In this document: positions 24,562 through 32,269 of the stretch, piece after piece
Numbering within the stretch: the first letter of the stretch is position 1
Layout: each line of letters begins with the position of its first letter
The notes under the pieces: model-generated
What the model was told of the DNA's origin: nothing
The model's input: the letters and a program-made list of their open reading frames with translations, nothing else
Database searches by the model: none
Assembly: GCF_015223195.1 (NCBI RefSeq)
Contig: NZ_JADFUA010000005.1
Coordinates: 186,001 to 250,000 of the forward strand
DNA from: Chitinilyticum piscinae
GTDB taxonomy: Bacteria; Pseudomonadota; Gammaproteobacteria; Burkholderiales; Chitinibacteraceae
Direction: 5' to 3'
Length of the DNA: 64,000 nt
Translations under genes and position numbers: made by a program

Positions 24562-26334
24562 GTGGACTCCCGCATGCCCGAATTGACCGCCCTGTGCGCC
24601 GCACATGACATCCTGCCCGCCGTTGCCGACCTGCTGCCCAAGCAGGCAGCGCCCGACCGCCACTATGCCCTGCAATTTGCCAGCGCTGCCGGCACTGGCA
24701 GCCAGAGCGGCACACTTGCATCCTACGCACCACCCGCTGGCGTTCGCAGCCTGTGGGCGATGGCGGTACATGGCAGCGCGCCACAACTGCAGCAGGCCAG
24801 CGACAATACACTGGTCATCAATGCCATCGGCGTGCTGGAAAATCATGCCGAACAGGCAAGCAACTGCGGACTTCCCCCTGACACGCCACTGGCTGCACTC
24901 CTGCTGGCGCGCCTGAATGCCCTGCGTGCCGACAGATCCCTGACCGAGGCACTTCTGCAATTGCGCCAGCAGCTGCATGGCTATCTGGCCTTCATCGTGC
25001 TGGAAACACAGGCCGCGGATCAGTTCTTCATTTGCAGCCTGGGCTGGCCACTCTATCTGGGCATCCGCAACCGCGATCTGCACATTTGTACGACCGAACT
25101 GGCACTGGCACGCGACATTGCCGACCAGATCCATACGGTGCAGAGCGGCGTACTGCTCCGCTTCGGCCCGCATGGCTCGGCCAGCCTGCATGGCGATGGC
25201 TCGGAACACCCGCTGATACTGCTGGCACCCGCCCAGCTCGGCAAGTTCCCCCACTTCATGCTGGAAGAAATTTATGCGCAGCCGGCCATACTGGCGGCGT
25301 TGGCCGCCCGCAGCCAGCAAGGGCTCTCTCCCGTATCTCCGGCACTACGCAGCGACCTCGCCCATGTAACGCATGTACTGCTGCTGGCCTGCGGGTCCAG
25401 CTTTCACAGCGCCCAGGTGGCCAGCTACTGGCTGGAAAGCCTCGGGGGTGTAACCGTACAAGTCGAGCTTACCAGCGAATACCGCTACCGCGACTCACTG
25501 CCCCCGCCACAGACCCTGGTGATTGCCATTTCCCAATCCGGCGAAACGGCTGATACGCTGGCCTCGCTGCGGCACACGCAGGCACAGGGGCTGAGCGCGT
25601 CGGTCGCCATTACCAACACCCCGGGCAGCAGCATCACCCGGCTCGCACGCCATCATCTGCTTACGCTGGCCGGGCTGGAGCGGGCCATTTTTTCGACCAA
25701 GACCTTCACCGCGCAGCTGCTGATGCTCTACCAGCTGGCACTGGCACTGGGCGAAGCACGCGGGCGACTGGGGCCGGAAAGACTGGCCCTGGCAAAACAG
25801 GAAATGGCCAGGCTGCCGGCACTGGTAAACGCCACGCTGCAGCTGGCACCACAAATCCGGGAATGGGCGCAGCAACTGGCACAACGCCATAGCCTGTTCG
25901 TAATTGGCCGCAACATGCACTACCCGGTTGCCATGGAAGGCGCATTCAAACTGAAGGAAGTTGCCTATCTGCATGCCGAGGGTTACCCGGCCGGCGAACT
26001 CAAGCACGGCCCCATTACCATGGTTGACAGCACACTGCCGGTCATTGCCTGCCTGCCGTGGAACAACCATGCCGAAAAGGCGCTTGCCAACCTGCAGGAA
26101 GTCCGTGCCCGCAATGGCGAAATTTTCGCCTTCAGCGATGCCGCGCTGGCTCCGGTCGAGCGCCTGCACGTCATCCGTGTACCAGGCGGACTCAACGACC
26201 TCAGCCCGATCATCTACACGGTGGCCCTGCAGCTGTTCGCGTATTACTGCGGTGTGGCGCGCGGCAACAATATCGACACACCGCGCAACCTGGCCAAGTC
26301 GCTTAGCAGCGATCAACCATCCGGACAGCGCTGA
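24562..26334 (+). CDS. GlmS-like protein with degenerate glutaminase domain and intact SIS domains
   Basis: A 590-residue paralogue of glucosamine-6-phosphate synthase (GlmS, about 609 residues). From about 270 on, the isomerase half is well kept: ACGSSFHSAQVASYW, SQSGETADTL, EGAFKLKEVAYLHAEGYPAGELKHGP (about 458-485) and the tail PRNLAKS with the catalytic Lys. The first 240 residues align with the class II amidotransferase domain but lack its catalytic machinery: no Cys follows the initiator, the HTRWATHG motif reads SLWAMAVHG, and HNGIIENH reads INAIGVLENH. It may use free ammonia, act as a sugar-phosphate isomerase or deaminase, or be regulatory. The start is GTG 24562 or ATG 24574. It ends the exporter operon. 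Confidence 0.8.
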   Translation: MDSRMPELTALCAAHDILPAVADLLPKQAAPDRHYALQFASAAGTGSQSGTLASYAPPAGVRSLWAMAVHGSAPQLQQASDNTLVINAIGVLENHAEQASNCGLPPDTPLAALLLARLNALRADRSLTEALLQLRQQLHGYLAFIVLETQAADQFFICSLGWPLYLGIRNRDLHICTTELALARDIADQIHTVQSGVLLRFGPHGSASLHGDGSEHPLILLAPAQLGKFPHFMLEEIYAQPAILAALAARSQQGLSPVSPALRSDLAHVTHVLLLACGSSFHSAQVASYWLESLGGVTVQVELTSEYRYRDSLPPPQTLVIAISQSGETADTLASLRHTQAQGLSASVAITNTPGSSITRLARHHLLTLAGLERAIFSTKTFTAQLLMLYQLALALGEARGRLGPERLALAKQEMARLPALVNATLQLAPQIREWAQQLAQRHSLFVIGRNMHYPVAMEGAFKLKEVAYLHAEGYPAGELKHGPITMVDSTLPVIACLPWNNHAEKALANLQEVRARNGEIFAFSDAALAPVERLHVIRVPGGLNDLSPIIYTVALQLFAYYCGVARGNNIDTPRNLAKSLSSDQPSGQR

Positions 26335-26340
26335 AACGCA

Positions 26341-26370
26341 AAAAGCCGCTTGCAAGAGCAAGCGGCTTTT
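26341..26370. terminator. Bidirectional intrinsic terminator after the GlmS-like gene
   Basis: AAAAGCCGCTTGC at 26341-26353 pairs perfectly with GCAAGCGGCTTTT at 26358-26370 around AAGA. The hairpin closes the exporter operon on the plus strand and tRNA-Arg on the minus strand. Confidence 0.92.
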
Positions 26371-26378
26371 CTGAATGC

Positions 26379-26455
26379 TGGCGCACCCGGAGCGATTCGA
26401 ACGCCCGACCCTTTGGTTCGTAGCCAAATACTCTATCCAACTGAGCTACGGGTGC
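26379..26455 (-). tRNA. tRNA-Arg (ACG), second copy
   Basis: A 77-base cloverleaf on the minus strand with anticodon ACG in loop CTACGAA. The acceptor stem GCACCCG pairs with CGGGTGC. Apart from the A-U pair replacing G-C at acceptor position 3:70 it equals the copy at 18498-18574. The CCA is encoded. Confidence 0.95.
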
Positions 26456-26496
26456 GCGGATCTGGAAAACAAAGTCTGTTTCACAGAGAGGCCGAA

Positions 26497-27345
26497 CTAT
26501 ACCCAAGCCGGCCGCTGTTGGCAAGCCCCATTTGATAAGTGATGGCCACGACGGTAGGCCAGCACCAGCAGGATGCATGCCACGGTGGCAAACAGGTGCT
26601 TGAGCGTATGTCCGGACAAATGGCCAGAGAGCGCCACAAACCAGGCTTGGTCATGCAACTCGGCGATCTTGGCCAGCACATAACCGAGCGACGCGGCCAG
26701 TACCAGCTGCTGTTCGCCGCGGCTGCGTTGCAGTTGCCAGTACCATAATGGAAGCAGCAAGAGGGGCAGCAGCTGCAACATCAGATAAGGACGCAAATCC
26801 GCCGTCCACTGCCACCACCAGACCCCCGAGACGGCCCAGAATACCAGCCACAACGCAGGCCAGATCGCGCGTACCCGTCCATGCAGCTCCGAGCCCACTC
26901 CTGCCAGCAGGCCGGCGCAAGCAAGCGCAATCGGCAAGCGATCCCACACCAGCGTCTGATCGTCCGGATGCAGGTGATACCAGCTGGAGCCCAGCCCCGT
27001 CAGTGCCACACCGGCATAGGCCAGCAACCAGCCAGCTCGACCACCTGCGGGCGGCACACGCCGCAGCACTTCAAATACCCCCCAGAGGCCAGCCAGCAGA
27101 AAGCCCAGATTCGACAACACATCCGCGGCATTGGGCAAACCTTCCCAGCTTCGGCGGTCAGCGAAATCGTGATAGTTCGCATACTGGGCAATCGGACCAT
27201 GCACAGCAAGCAGCAGCATGATCACACAGGCCAGCCCCAGTGCGGGGCGCAAGCGTTGACAGGCAGACACGAGGAGCTCCTTCAAGCGATGACAGACACA
27301 AGCTTGCGCCAAATGGCAGCAAACACCAACAAAGCTGTCATTCAT
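26497..27345 (-). CDS. Alkaline ceramidase-like (CREST family) membrane protein
   Basis: A membrane protein of up to 282 residues with about seven helices, matching the alkaline ceramidase/CREST hydrolase family. Visible motifs are NYHDFADRRSWEGLPNAADVLSNLGFLLAGLWG, SSWYHLHPDDQTLVWDRLPIAL and GHTLKHLFA; their His, Asp and Ser residues are the expected zinc-site ligands. In eukaryotes the family hydrolyses ceramides. Bacterial members are often uncharacterised and may act on other amide-linked lipids. The start at 27345 is uncertain; a start nearer the first hydrophobic helix is possible. It is divergent from the XRE regulator. Confidence 0.75.
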   Translation of the reverse strand: MNDSFVGVCCHLAQACVCHRLKELLVSACQRLRPALGLACVIMLLLAVHGPIAQYANYHDFADRRSWEGLPNAADVLSNLGFLLAGLWGVFEVLRRVPPAGGRAGWLLAYAGVALTGLGSSWYHLHPDDQTLVWDRLPIALACAGLLAGVGSELHGRVRAIWPALWLVFWAVSGVWWWQWTADLRPYLMLQLLPLLLLPLWYWQLQRSRGEQQLVLAASLGYVLAKIAELHDQAWFVALSGHLSGHTLKHLFATVACILLVLAYRRGHHLSNGACQQRPAWV

Positions 27346-27386
27346 GGCAAAATTTGCACTCTCCCGTTGCAGGATATGCGCCCTTC

Positions 27387-28121
27387 ATGCAAGAAACCGA
27401 ACAAATGCTGCAGTTCCTGCGCAAGCGACTCAAGGCGCAGGGCATCACGCAGAAAGACCTCGCCGCACGCCTGGATGTCTCGGAAGCCAGCATCAAGCGG
27501 ATGTTTGCCAGCCCTCGAGTGACACTCGAGCGGCTTGCGGAAGTCTGTGCCCTGGCGGGCATGAGCATTGCCGAGCTGGCCCAGGAAACAGCAATGCAAA
27601 GCGAGAAGCTGCCGCAACTGAGCGAGCAGCAGGAACGCGAGGTTGTGGCCGACCTGAAGCTGCTGCTGGTCGCCGTGTGCGTGCTCAATCACTGGAGCAT
27701 GGACGACATTTTCCGGGCCTTCCAGCTGACCGAGCCCGAGCTGATTCTGGCACTGACACGACTGGACCGCATCGGCCTGATCGACCTGCTGCCGGGCAAC
27801 CGCATCCGGCTGAAGGTCTCGCGCGATTTCCGCTGGCTGCCCAACGGCCCGATCCAGACGTTTTTCCGCGAACGCGCCGAGCACGACTACCTCAGTGCCC
27901 CGTTTCCGCCCGGGCAATACGTATTCACCCAGGGCATGCTCACCGATGCGGCCCGCCAGCGCGTCACCAAACTGCTGGAAAAGGTACGTCAGGAGTTCTC
28001 GGAGCAGCATCGCGCCAGCCTGCAGCAGCCACTGGAGGAAAGGCATGGCACCGGGCTGTTGCTGGCGATGCGCGAGTGGGAGCCATCGGCATTCAGTGCG
28101 CTGCGTCGCCGTTCCTGCTGA
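27387..28121 (+). CDS. XRE-family transcriptional regulator
   Basis: A 244-residue regulator. The N-terminal Cro/C1-type HTH spans about residues 8-62 (LRKRLKAQGITQKDLAARLDVSEASIKRMFASPRVTLERLAEVC). The rest is a conserved effector-like region with DLKLLLVAVCVLNHWSMDDIFRAFQLTEPELILALTRLDRIGLIDLLPGNRIRL, a possible second wing-like unit. The ligand is unknown. The ATG at 27387 is chosen because the HTH starts within ten residues. It is divergent from the ceramidase-like gene, 41 bases away, which it may control. The next gene follows in the same direction. Confidence 0.82.
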   Translation: MQETEQMLQFLRKRLKAQGITQKDLAARLDVSEASIKRMFASPRVTLERLAEVCALAGMSIAELAQETAMQSEKLPQLSEQQEREVVADLKLLLVAVCVLNHWSMDDIFRAFQLTEPELILALTRLDRIGLIDLLPGNRIRLKVSRDFRWLPNGPIQTFFRERAEHDYLSAPFPPGQYVFTQGMLTDAARQRVTKLLEKVRQEFSEQHRASLQQPLEERHGTGLLLAMREWEPSAFSALRRRSC

Positions 28122-28159
28122 TCGGCAGCGTATAATCAGGTTTTGCTCCGGATAGTCCC

Positions 28160-28624
28160 ATGCGTCACGAACACCTCATCCAGGTCAATGATCTCAGCAA
28201 TCCGCATACACCATGCCTGACGCGCAATCAGCTCTGGCAGGGGCTGGTGCTGCGCGCCCGCGAACCGCAGCGCTTCATGGAGCAGCTCGATGGCGTCATA
28301 ATTCTGGGTGAAGGCGAAGGCTGGATCCGGCGTGAAATGCGCTTCGGCAAGATGGCGGTGGTCGACCACATCGTTTTCACCCACGAAACATCAGTGCACT
28401 ATCAAACGGAAGCTGGCGTTGATCACGCCGGCGGAACTCTGGTCATGCTGATCGAGGAGCCGGAGACGGAGTCGCTGTTTGTCCGCTTCCGCTATGACAC
28501 ACCACACGAGGTACCGGAGGGCGAACGCCATCTGCTGAATTACGTCCGTCAGGCCTGGCAGGACAATGATCTGGCGACCGTGCAACTGATCCGCCAGCTC
28601 GCCGCCGAAGGACTGCTGGGCTAA
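28160..28624 (+). CDS. DUF1857/AtaL-like SRPBCC-fold protein
   Basis: A 154-residue protein of the DUF1857 family within the START/SRPBCC superfamily. It begins MRHEHLIQVNDLSNPHTPCLTRNQLWQGLVLRAREPQRFME, the characteristic N-terminal signature, and continues with beta strands and a long C-terminal helix (LLNYVRQAWQDNDLATVQLIRQLA) that would close a lipid- or ligand-binding pocket. The function in bacteria is unknown. It lies 38 bases after the XRE gene, possibly in one transcript. Confidence 0.78.
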   Translation: MRHEHLIQVNDLSNPHTPCLTRNQLWQGLVLRAREPQRFMEQLDGVIILGEGEGWIRREMRFGKMAVVDHIVFTHETSVHYQTEAGVDHAGGTLVMLIEEPETESLFVRFRYDTPHEVPEGERHLLNYVRQAWQDNDLATVQLIRQLAAEGLLG

Positions 28625-28696
28625 TCGTCGCATACGCCATCATGTATATGGCTATTCATGATGTTTTTCGTGAATAACCAGGCAATACCCCGCAAT

Positions 28697-28925
28697 TCAC
28701 CGACTCAGCAACACGGCCAGTTCATCGACGACTTCGGCCCATTCGGAATCCTCCATCAAAGCCTGGCGCAGGAAGTCGGCCTGCGAGGGGCGCCAGAAGG
28801 ACGCCTCGGGGGCCAACCCCCGCAGCCAGTGGATGGCTGGCGATGAAGGCCCGAATCTCCGTTGCAGCCGTGGGCAGCCCAAGTTGGGCAAAAAGTCCCG
28901 GCAGATCGGTATGCAAAGCTTCCAT
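28697..28925 (-). pseudogene. DUF2789 family gene with a frameshift
   Basis: Two minus-strand frames together spell a complete small DUF2789 protein. From ATG 28925 comes MEALHTDLPGLFAQLGLPTAATEIRAFIASHPLAAG; then, in the shifted frame, LAPEASFWRPSQADFLRQALMEDSEWAEVVDELAVLLSR followed by a stop near 28697. Removing one G from the run at 28817-28821 (five C on the plus strand) restores one frame of about 75 codons. A strong GAGGAGG ribosome site precedes the ATG. It may be a true frameshift mutation or a homopolymer sequencing error. The role of DUF2789 proteins is unknown. Confidence 0.78.
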
Positions 28926-29021
28926 CGTGGCCTCCTCGCCTTTTTCACAGCCTTAGCCAGCGGCGCGCCGCACGCCGGCCACAAGAGGCACGGGCAGACG
29001 GATGGCGCCAGATGCCTGCCT

Positions 29022-29246
29022 TCAATGTGCCGGGTGGCCAAAGTGCATTGGCTGCGCGGCCGCAGTCTGTCCGCGGCGCAGACGAATGCGCTCCCAGATT
29101 TTCTCGTGGAAATGGTACGCCACGGTATTCACCATCGGTTCGACCAGTGCCAGCAGGCTGGCCACACCGAAACTGCCGGTCAGCACATAGGCAACAGCAA
29201 ACGCCACGGAAAAGTGGGTCACGGCAAAGGTGGTGGTCTTGAGCAT
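29022..29246 (-). CDS. DUF2061 small membrane protein
   Basis: A 74-residue membrane protein with two helices (FAVTHFSVAFAVAYVLTG and SFGVASLLALVEPMVNTVAYHFHEKIWERI), matching DUF2061, whose second half has the conserved AYHFHEKIWERI. Its function is unknown. The ATG at 29246 has a GAGGAG at ideal spacing; an upstream in-frame codon at 29294 is not needed. It precedes the frameshifted DUF2789 gene on the same strand. Confidence 0.78.
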   Translation of the reverse strand: MLKTTTFAVTHFSVAFAVAYVLTGSFGVASLLALVEPMVNTVAYHFHEKIWERIRLRRGQTAAAQPMHFGHPAH

Positions 29247-29407
29247 GGCGATCTCCTCATGTGCGATTAAGTTAATGATATACATTATCAACAAAACTCA
29301 TGATTGATCATTGCCACTGCCGTGATAGCTACATGCTATACATCCCGCGCCCAGTGAGAACCCTTCCAGCCCGATCGAATGGGGCTCACTGAACCACGCG
29401 ACAATGC

Positions 29408-29465
29408 ATGATGGGTATACGCGCACAAGGCCTATTTCATAAGGCCTTCAGAAACATACCCATCA
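29408..29465. repeat. Nested inverted repeat with ATACCCATCA arms
   Basis: The outer arms TGATGGGTAT (29408-29417) and ATACCCATCA (29456-29465) are perfect reverse complements. Inside, AAGGCCT and AGGCCTT form a second stem around ATTTCATA. The element stands alone in the 283-base gap between the DUF2061 and flavoprotein genes. It has no U-tract. It looks like a small palindromic extragenic element. The same arm sequence occurs at 3885 and 49170. Confidence 0.7.
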
Positions 29466-29529
29466 AATTACGACACAATTACCCGGACGCACTCGCGACA
29501 ATGCCGCAACAGGTCGCCGGCCCGATGGT

Positions 29530-31140
29530 TCAGCTCCGGGCGATGGCCAGTGCCACGGCTTCCGCCAGCTTGATGCCGTCGACACCGGCCGACAGAATCC
29601 CGCCCGCATAACCAGCACCTTCGCCGCCCGGATACAGGCCGCGCACATTCAGGCTCTGGAAATCATCGCCTCGAGTGATGCGCAACGGCGAAGACGTGCG
29701 GGTTTCCACGCCGGTCAGCACCGCATCATGCATGTCATAGCCGCGGATTTTCTTGGCCATTTCCGGAATCGCCTCGCGCATGGCGGCAATGGCGAAATCC
29801 GGCAAGGCACTGCTCAGATCGGTCCAGGTCACCCCGGGCTTGTAGGACGGCTCGACCGAGCCGACCGCCGTCGACGGGCGGCCTGCGAGAAAATCTCCCA
29901 CCAGCTGCGCCGGCGCGTTGTAATTGCTGCCGCCCAGCACAAACGCGTGGCTTTCCAGCGCCCGCTGGAATTCGATCCCGGCCAGTGCTCCGCCCGGATA
30001 ATCACTGGGGTCGATGCTGACCACCAGCCCCGAATTGGCATTGCGCTCGTTGCGCGAATACTGGCTCATGCCATTGGTGACCACCCGCCCTTCTTCGCTG
30101 GTCGCCGCCACCACAGTGCCGCCCGGGCACATGCAGAAGCTGTAGACCGCCCGGCCGTTCGCCGCGTGGTGCACCAGCTTGTAGTCTGCGGCACCCAGAA
30201 TTTCATTGCCGGCATACTTGCCCCAGCGCGCCTTGTCGATCAGTGACTGCGGGTGCTCGATGCGAAAGCCCACCGAGAAGGGTTTGGGCTCCATGAATAC
30301 GCCGCGTTCATGCAGCATCGCGAAGGTGTCACGGGCGCTGTGCCCCAGCGCCAAGACCACGTGCTCGCTGAACAATTCGCTGCCGTCGGCCAGGCGGACG
30401 CCACGCAACTGCTTCTGGCCATCGCGCTCGTCGATGATCAGATCGTCAACGCGGGACTCGAAGCGAATCTCGCCCCCCAGGGCGATGATCTCGGCACGCA
30501 TTTTCTCAACCATGCCGACCAGCTTGAAAGTACCAATGTGCGGCTTGGCCAGCCAGAGGATTTCTTCGGGGGCACCGGCCTTGACGAATTCTTCCATGAC
30601 CTTGCGACCGAGATGACGCGGGTCCTTGATCTGGCTGTAGAGCTTGCCGTCCGAGAACGTGCCTGCCCCACCTTCGCCATACTGCACGTTCGATTCCGGA
30701 TTCAGAATGTGCTTGCGCCACAGCCCCCAGGTATCCTGCGTGCGCTTGCGCACTTCGCGACCGCGCTCGAGCACGATGGGCTTGAAGCCCATCTGGGCCA
30801 GCAGCAGTGCAGCGAAAATCCCGCAGGGCCCGAAGCCGACCACCAGCGGGCGCTGCGGCAGGGCGGCCGGTGCCTGCGCAACATAGTGGTAACTCATGTC
30901 CGGAGTCGGCCCGACATGCGGATCCGCCTTGAATTTCGCCAGAATCTTGCCTTCGCCGGCCACCTCGGCATCGATGATGTAGGTAAGCATCATGTGCGAC
31001 TTGCGCGCATCGAAGCTGCGCTTGTGCACACTGAAGCCAAGCAGGTCCTCGGCGCGGATTTTCAGCCGCTGGAGGATCGCGGCAGACAGTTCTTCGGAGG
31101 TATGTTCCAGTGGCAGCTTGAGTTCGGCGATACGGAGCAT
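29530..31140 (-). CDS. FAD-dependent dehydrogenase of the COG2509 type
   Basis: A 536-residue flavoprotein. A short N-terminal domain (to about 90) precedes the Rossmann FAD motif VVGFGPCGIFAALLLAQMGFKPIVLERG. Family hallmarks follow: NPESNVQYGEGGAGTFSDGKLYSQI, VVLALGHSARDTF, FCMCPGGTVVAATSEEGRVVTNGMS and the C-terminal FAD contact GLYPGGEGAGYAGGILSAGVDGIKLAEAV. The substrate is not established. It lies downstream of slyD but is separated from it by a terminator, so it probably has its own promoter. Confidence 0.87.
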   Translation of the reverse strand: MLRIAELKLPLEHTSEELSAAILQRLKIRAEDLLGFSVHKRSFDARKSHMMLTYIIDAEVAGEGKILAKFKADPHVGPTPDMSYHYVAQAPAALPQRPLVVGFGPCGIFAALLLAQMGFKPIVLERGREVRKRTQDTWGLWRKHILNPESNVQYGEGGAGTFSDGKLYSQIKDPRHLGRKVMEEFVKAGAPEEILWLAKPHIGTFKLVGMVEKMRAEIIALGGEIRFESRVDDLIIDERDGQKQLRGVRLADGSELFSEHVVLALGHSARDTFAMLHERGVFMEPKPFSVGFRIEHPQSLIDKARWGKYAGNEILGAADYKLVHHAANGRAVYSFCMCPGGTVVAATSEEGRVVTNGMSQYSRNERNANSGLVVSIDPSDYPGGALAGIEFQRALESHAFVLGGSNYNAPAQLVGDFLAGRPSTAVGSVEPSYKPGVTWTDLSSALPDFAIAAMREAIPEMAKKIRGYDMHDAVLTGVETRTSSPLRITRGDDFQSLNVRGLYPGGEGAGYAGGILSAGVDGIKLAEAVALAIARS

Positions 31141-31220
31141 GGGGTCATCCTGGTGGTTGGTGGTTAGTCAACAGAGCAAACAAGCCGGCATTACAAACAC
31201 CCTGCCGGCCAAAAAGACAA

Positions 31221-31242
31221 AACCCGCCGCAGCGGGCGGGTT
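31221..31242 (-). terminator. Intrinsic terminator after slyD
   Basis: On the minus strand AACCCGCC and GGCGGGTT pair around a six-base loop and are followed by TTGTCTTTTT. It ends the peroxiredoxin-like/slyD transcript before the flavoprotein gene. Confidence 0.85.
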
Positions 31243-31260
31243 CTGTTCAGGCGCATCCGC

Positions 31261-31740
31261 TTAGTGGTGATGGCCGTGGGCGCCGTGCACGTGACCGTGC
31301 GCGATTTCTTCGTCGTTGGCCGAACGCACCTCGGTCACCTTGGCGACAAAGCGGATGGTCATGCCGGCAAACGGGTGGTTGGCATCGACGACAACCTTGT
31401 TGCCGTCGATTTCGGTGACGCGGAACACCAGCAGATCGCCGGAAACCGGATCATCGGCCTCAAACATCATGCCGACTTCGACGTCGGACGGGAAAACGTC
31501 TTTTTCTTCTTCGCGCACCAGATCCGGATCGAATTCGCCAAAGGCATCATCCGGTTGCATGGTTACTTCGACGCTGTCGCCGATCCCCTTGCCGTGCAGG
31601 GCCTCTTCGACCAGCGGCAGGATGTTGTCGTAGCCGCCGTGCAGATACGCAATCGGCTCCTCGGTCTGGTCGAGAAGGTTGTTCTCGGCGTCGTACATCT
31701 GATAGTGGAGAGTCACGACGGAATTTTTAGCGATCTGCAT
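31261..31740 (-). CDS. slyD: FKBP-type peptidyl-prolyl isomerase SlyD
   Basis: A 159-residue cytoplasmic prolyl isomerase and chaperone. The FKBP fold is interrupted by the IF (insert-in-flap) domain: YLHGGYDNILPLVEEALHGKGIGDSVEVTMQPDDAFGEFDPDLV, then the IF segment, then ANHPFAGMTIRFVAKV. The C-terminus is His-rich (HGHVHGAHGHHH), as in SlyD, where it binds nickel for hydrogenase maturation. Its start overlaps the 3' end of the peroxiredoxin-like gene by 14 bases, which suggests coupling. Confidence 0.93.
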   Translation of the reverse strand: MQIAKNSVVTLHYQMYDAENNLLDQTEEPIAYLHGGYDNILPLVEEALHGKGIGDSVEVTMQPDDAFGEFDPDLVREEEKDVFPSDVEVGMMFEADDPVSGDLLVFRVTEIDGNKVVVDANHPFAGMTIRFVAKVTEVRSANDEEIAHGHVHGAHGHHH

Positions 31741-32212
31741 TGAGCTGTCCTAACTGTTTAACGTAAGCGAAAACTTCGGCCGCATGCCCTTTGGGCTGCA
31801 CATGATACAGGGCAAGGCGGATAACGCCCGCCTTGTCGATGACAAAGGTCGAACGTTCGATGCCATATCTTACCATGCCCTGCGCCTGCCATTCGGTCAG
31901 TACATGGTAAAGCCTGCTGACCTCGCCTTCGGTATCGGCCAGCAGGTCGAAATCCAGCCCCTCCTCTTCGCGGAAGGCTTCGTGCGCCAGACAGTCATCA
32001 AGGCTGACCCCGAGCACCACCGTATCATGCCGGGCAAATTCAGCCAGCAGTTCATTGAATTCGACCGCCTCGGTAATCCCTCCCGGGGTGTGATCCTTGT
32101 TGAAAAAATACAGCACGATGTTTGCAGTTTCGCGAAAAGAAGAGAGCCGCAGCAGCTCCATCCTTGCATCGGGCAGTTCGAAATCGGGGGCCAGATCACC
32201 GGCTTGCAGCAT
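31727..32212 (-). CDS. Peroxiredoxin-fold (BCP-like) protein lacking the peroxidatic cysteine
   Basis: A 161-residue thioredoxin-fold protein closest to the BCP/AhpC-TSA family: GDLAPDFELPDA, then LYFFNKDHTPGGITEAVEFNELL and the C-terminal RSTFVIDKAGVIRLALYHVQPKGHA. In active peroxiredoxins the second motif is P..DTPGCT; here the catalytic Cys is Gly45 and the preceding Pro is Asn. The only Cys, in GVSLDDCLAHEAF, is at another place. The protein is therefore unlikely to be a peroxidase and may be a regulator, chaperone or other thioredoxin-fold factor. The ATG at 32212 has a GGAG. It is upstream of slyD. Confidence 0.85.
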   Translation of the reverse strand: MLQAGDLAPDFELPDARMELLRLSSFRETANIVLYFFNKDHTPGGITEAVEFNELLAEFARHDTVVLGVSLDDCLAHEAFREEEGLDFDLLADTEGEVSRLYHVLTEWQAQGMVRYGIERSTFVIDKAGVIRLALYHVQPKGHAAEVFAYVKQLGQLNADR

Positions 32213-32269
32213 GGCTTCTCCAGTCGGGGCATAATGCTTGTTGTTATGAATTACGTTATAGAGCAGGAA

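Noticed and set aside
27344-28135. A 263-codon frame overlapping the XRE gene on the same strand
   Set aside because: Frame-shifted shadow; the HTH and downstream domain are in the other frame.
31261-31300. His-rich end of slyD considered as a possible fusion
   Set aside because: Nickel-binding His-rich tails are normal for SlyD.
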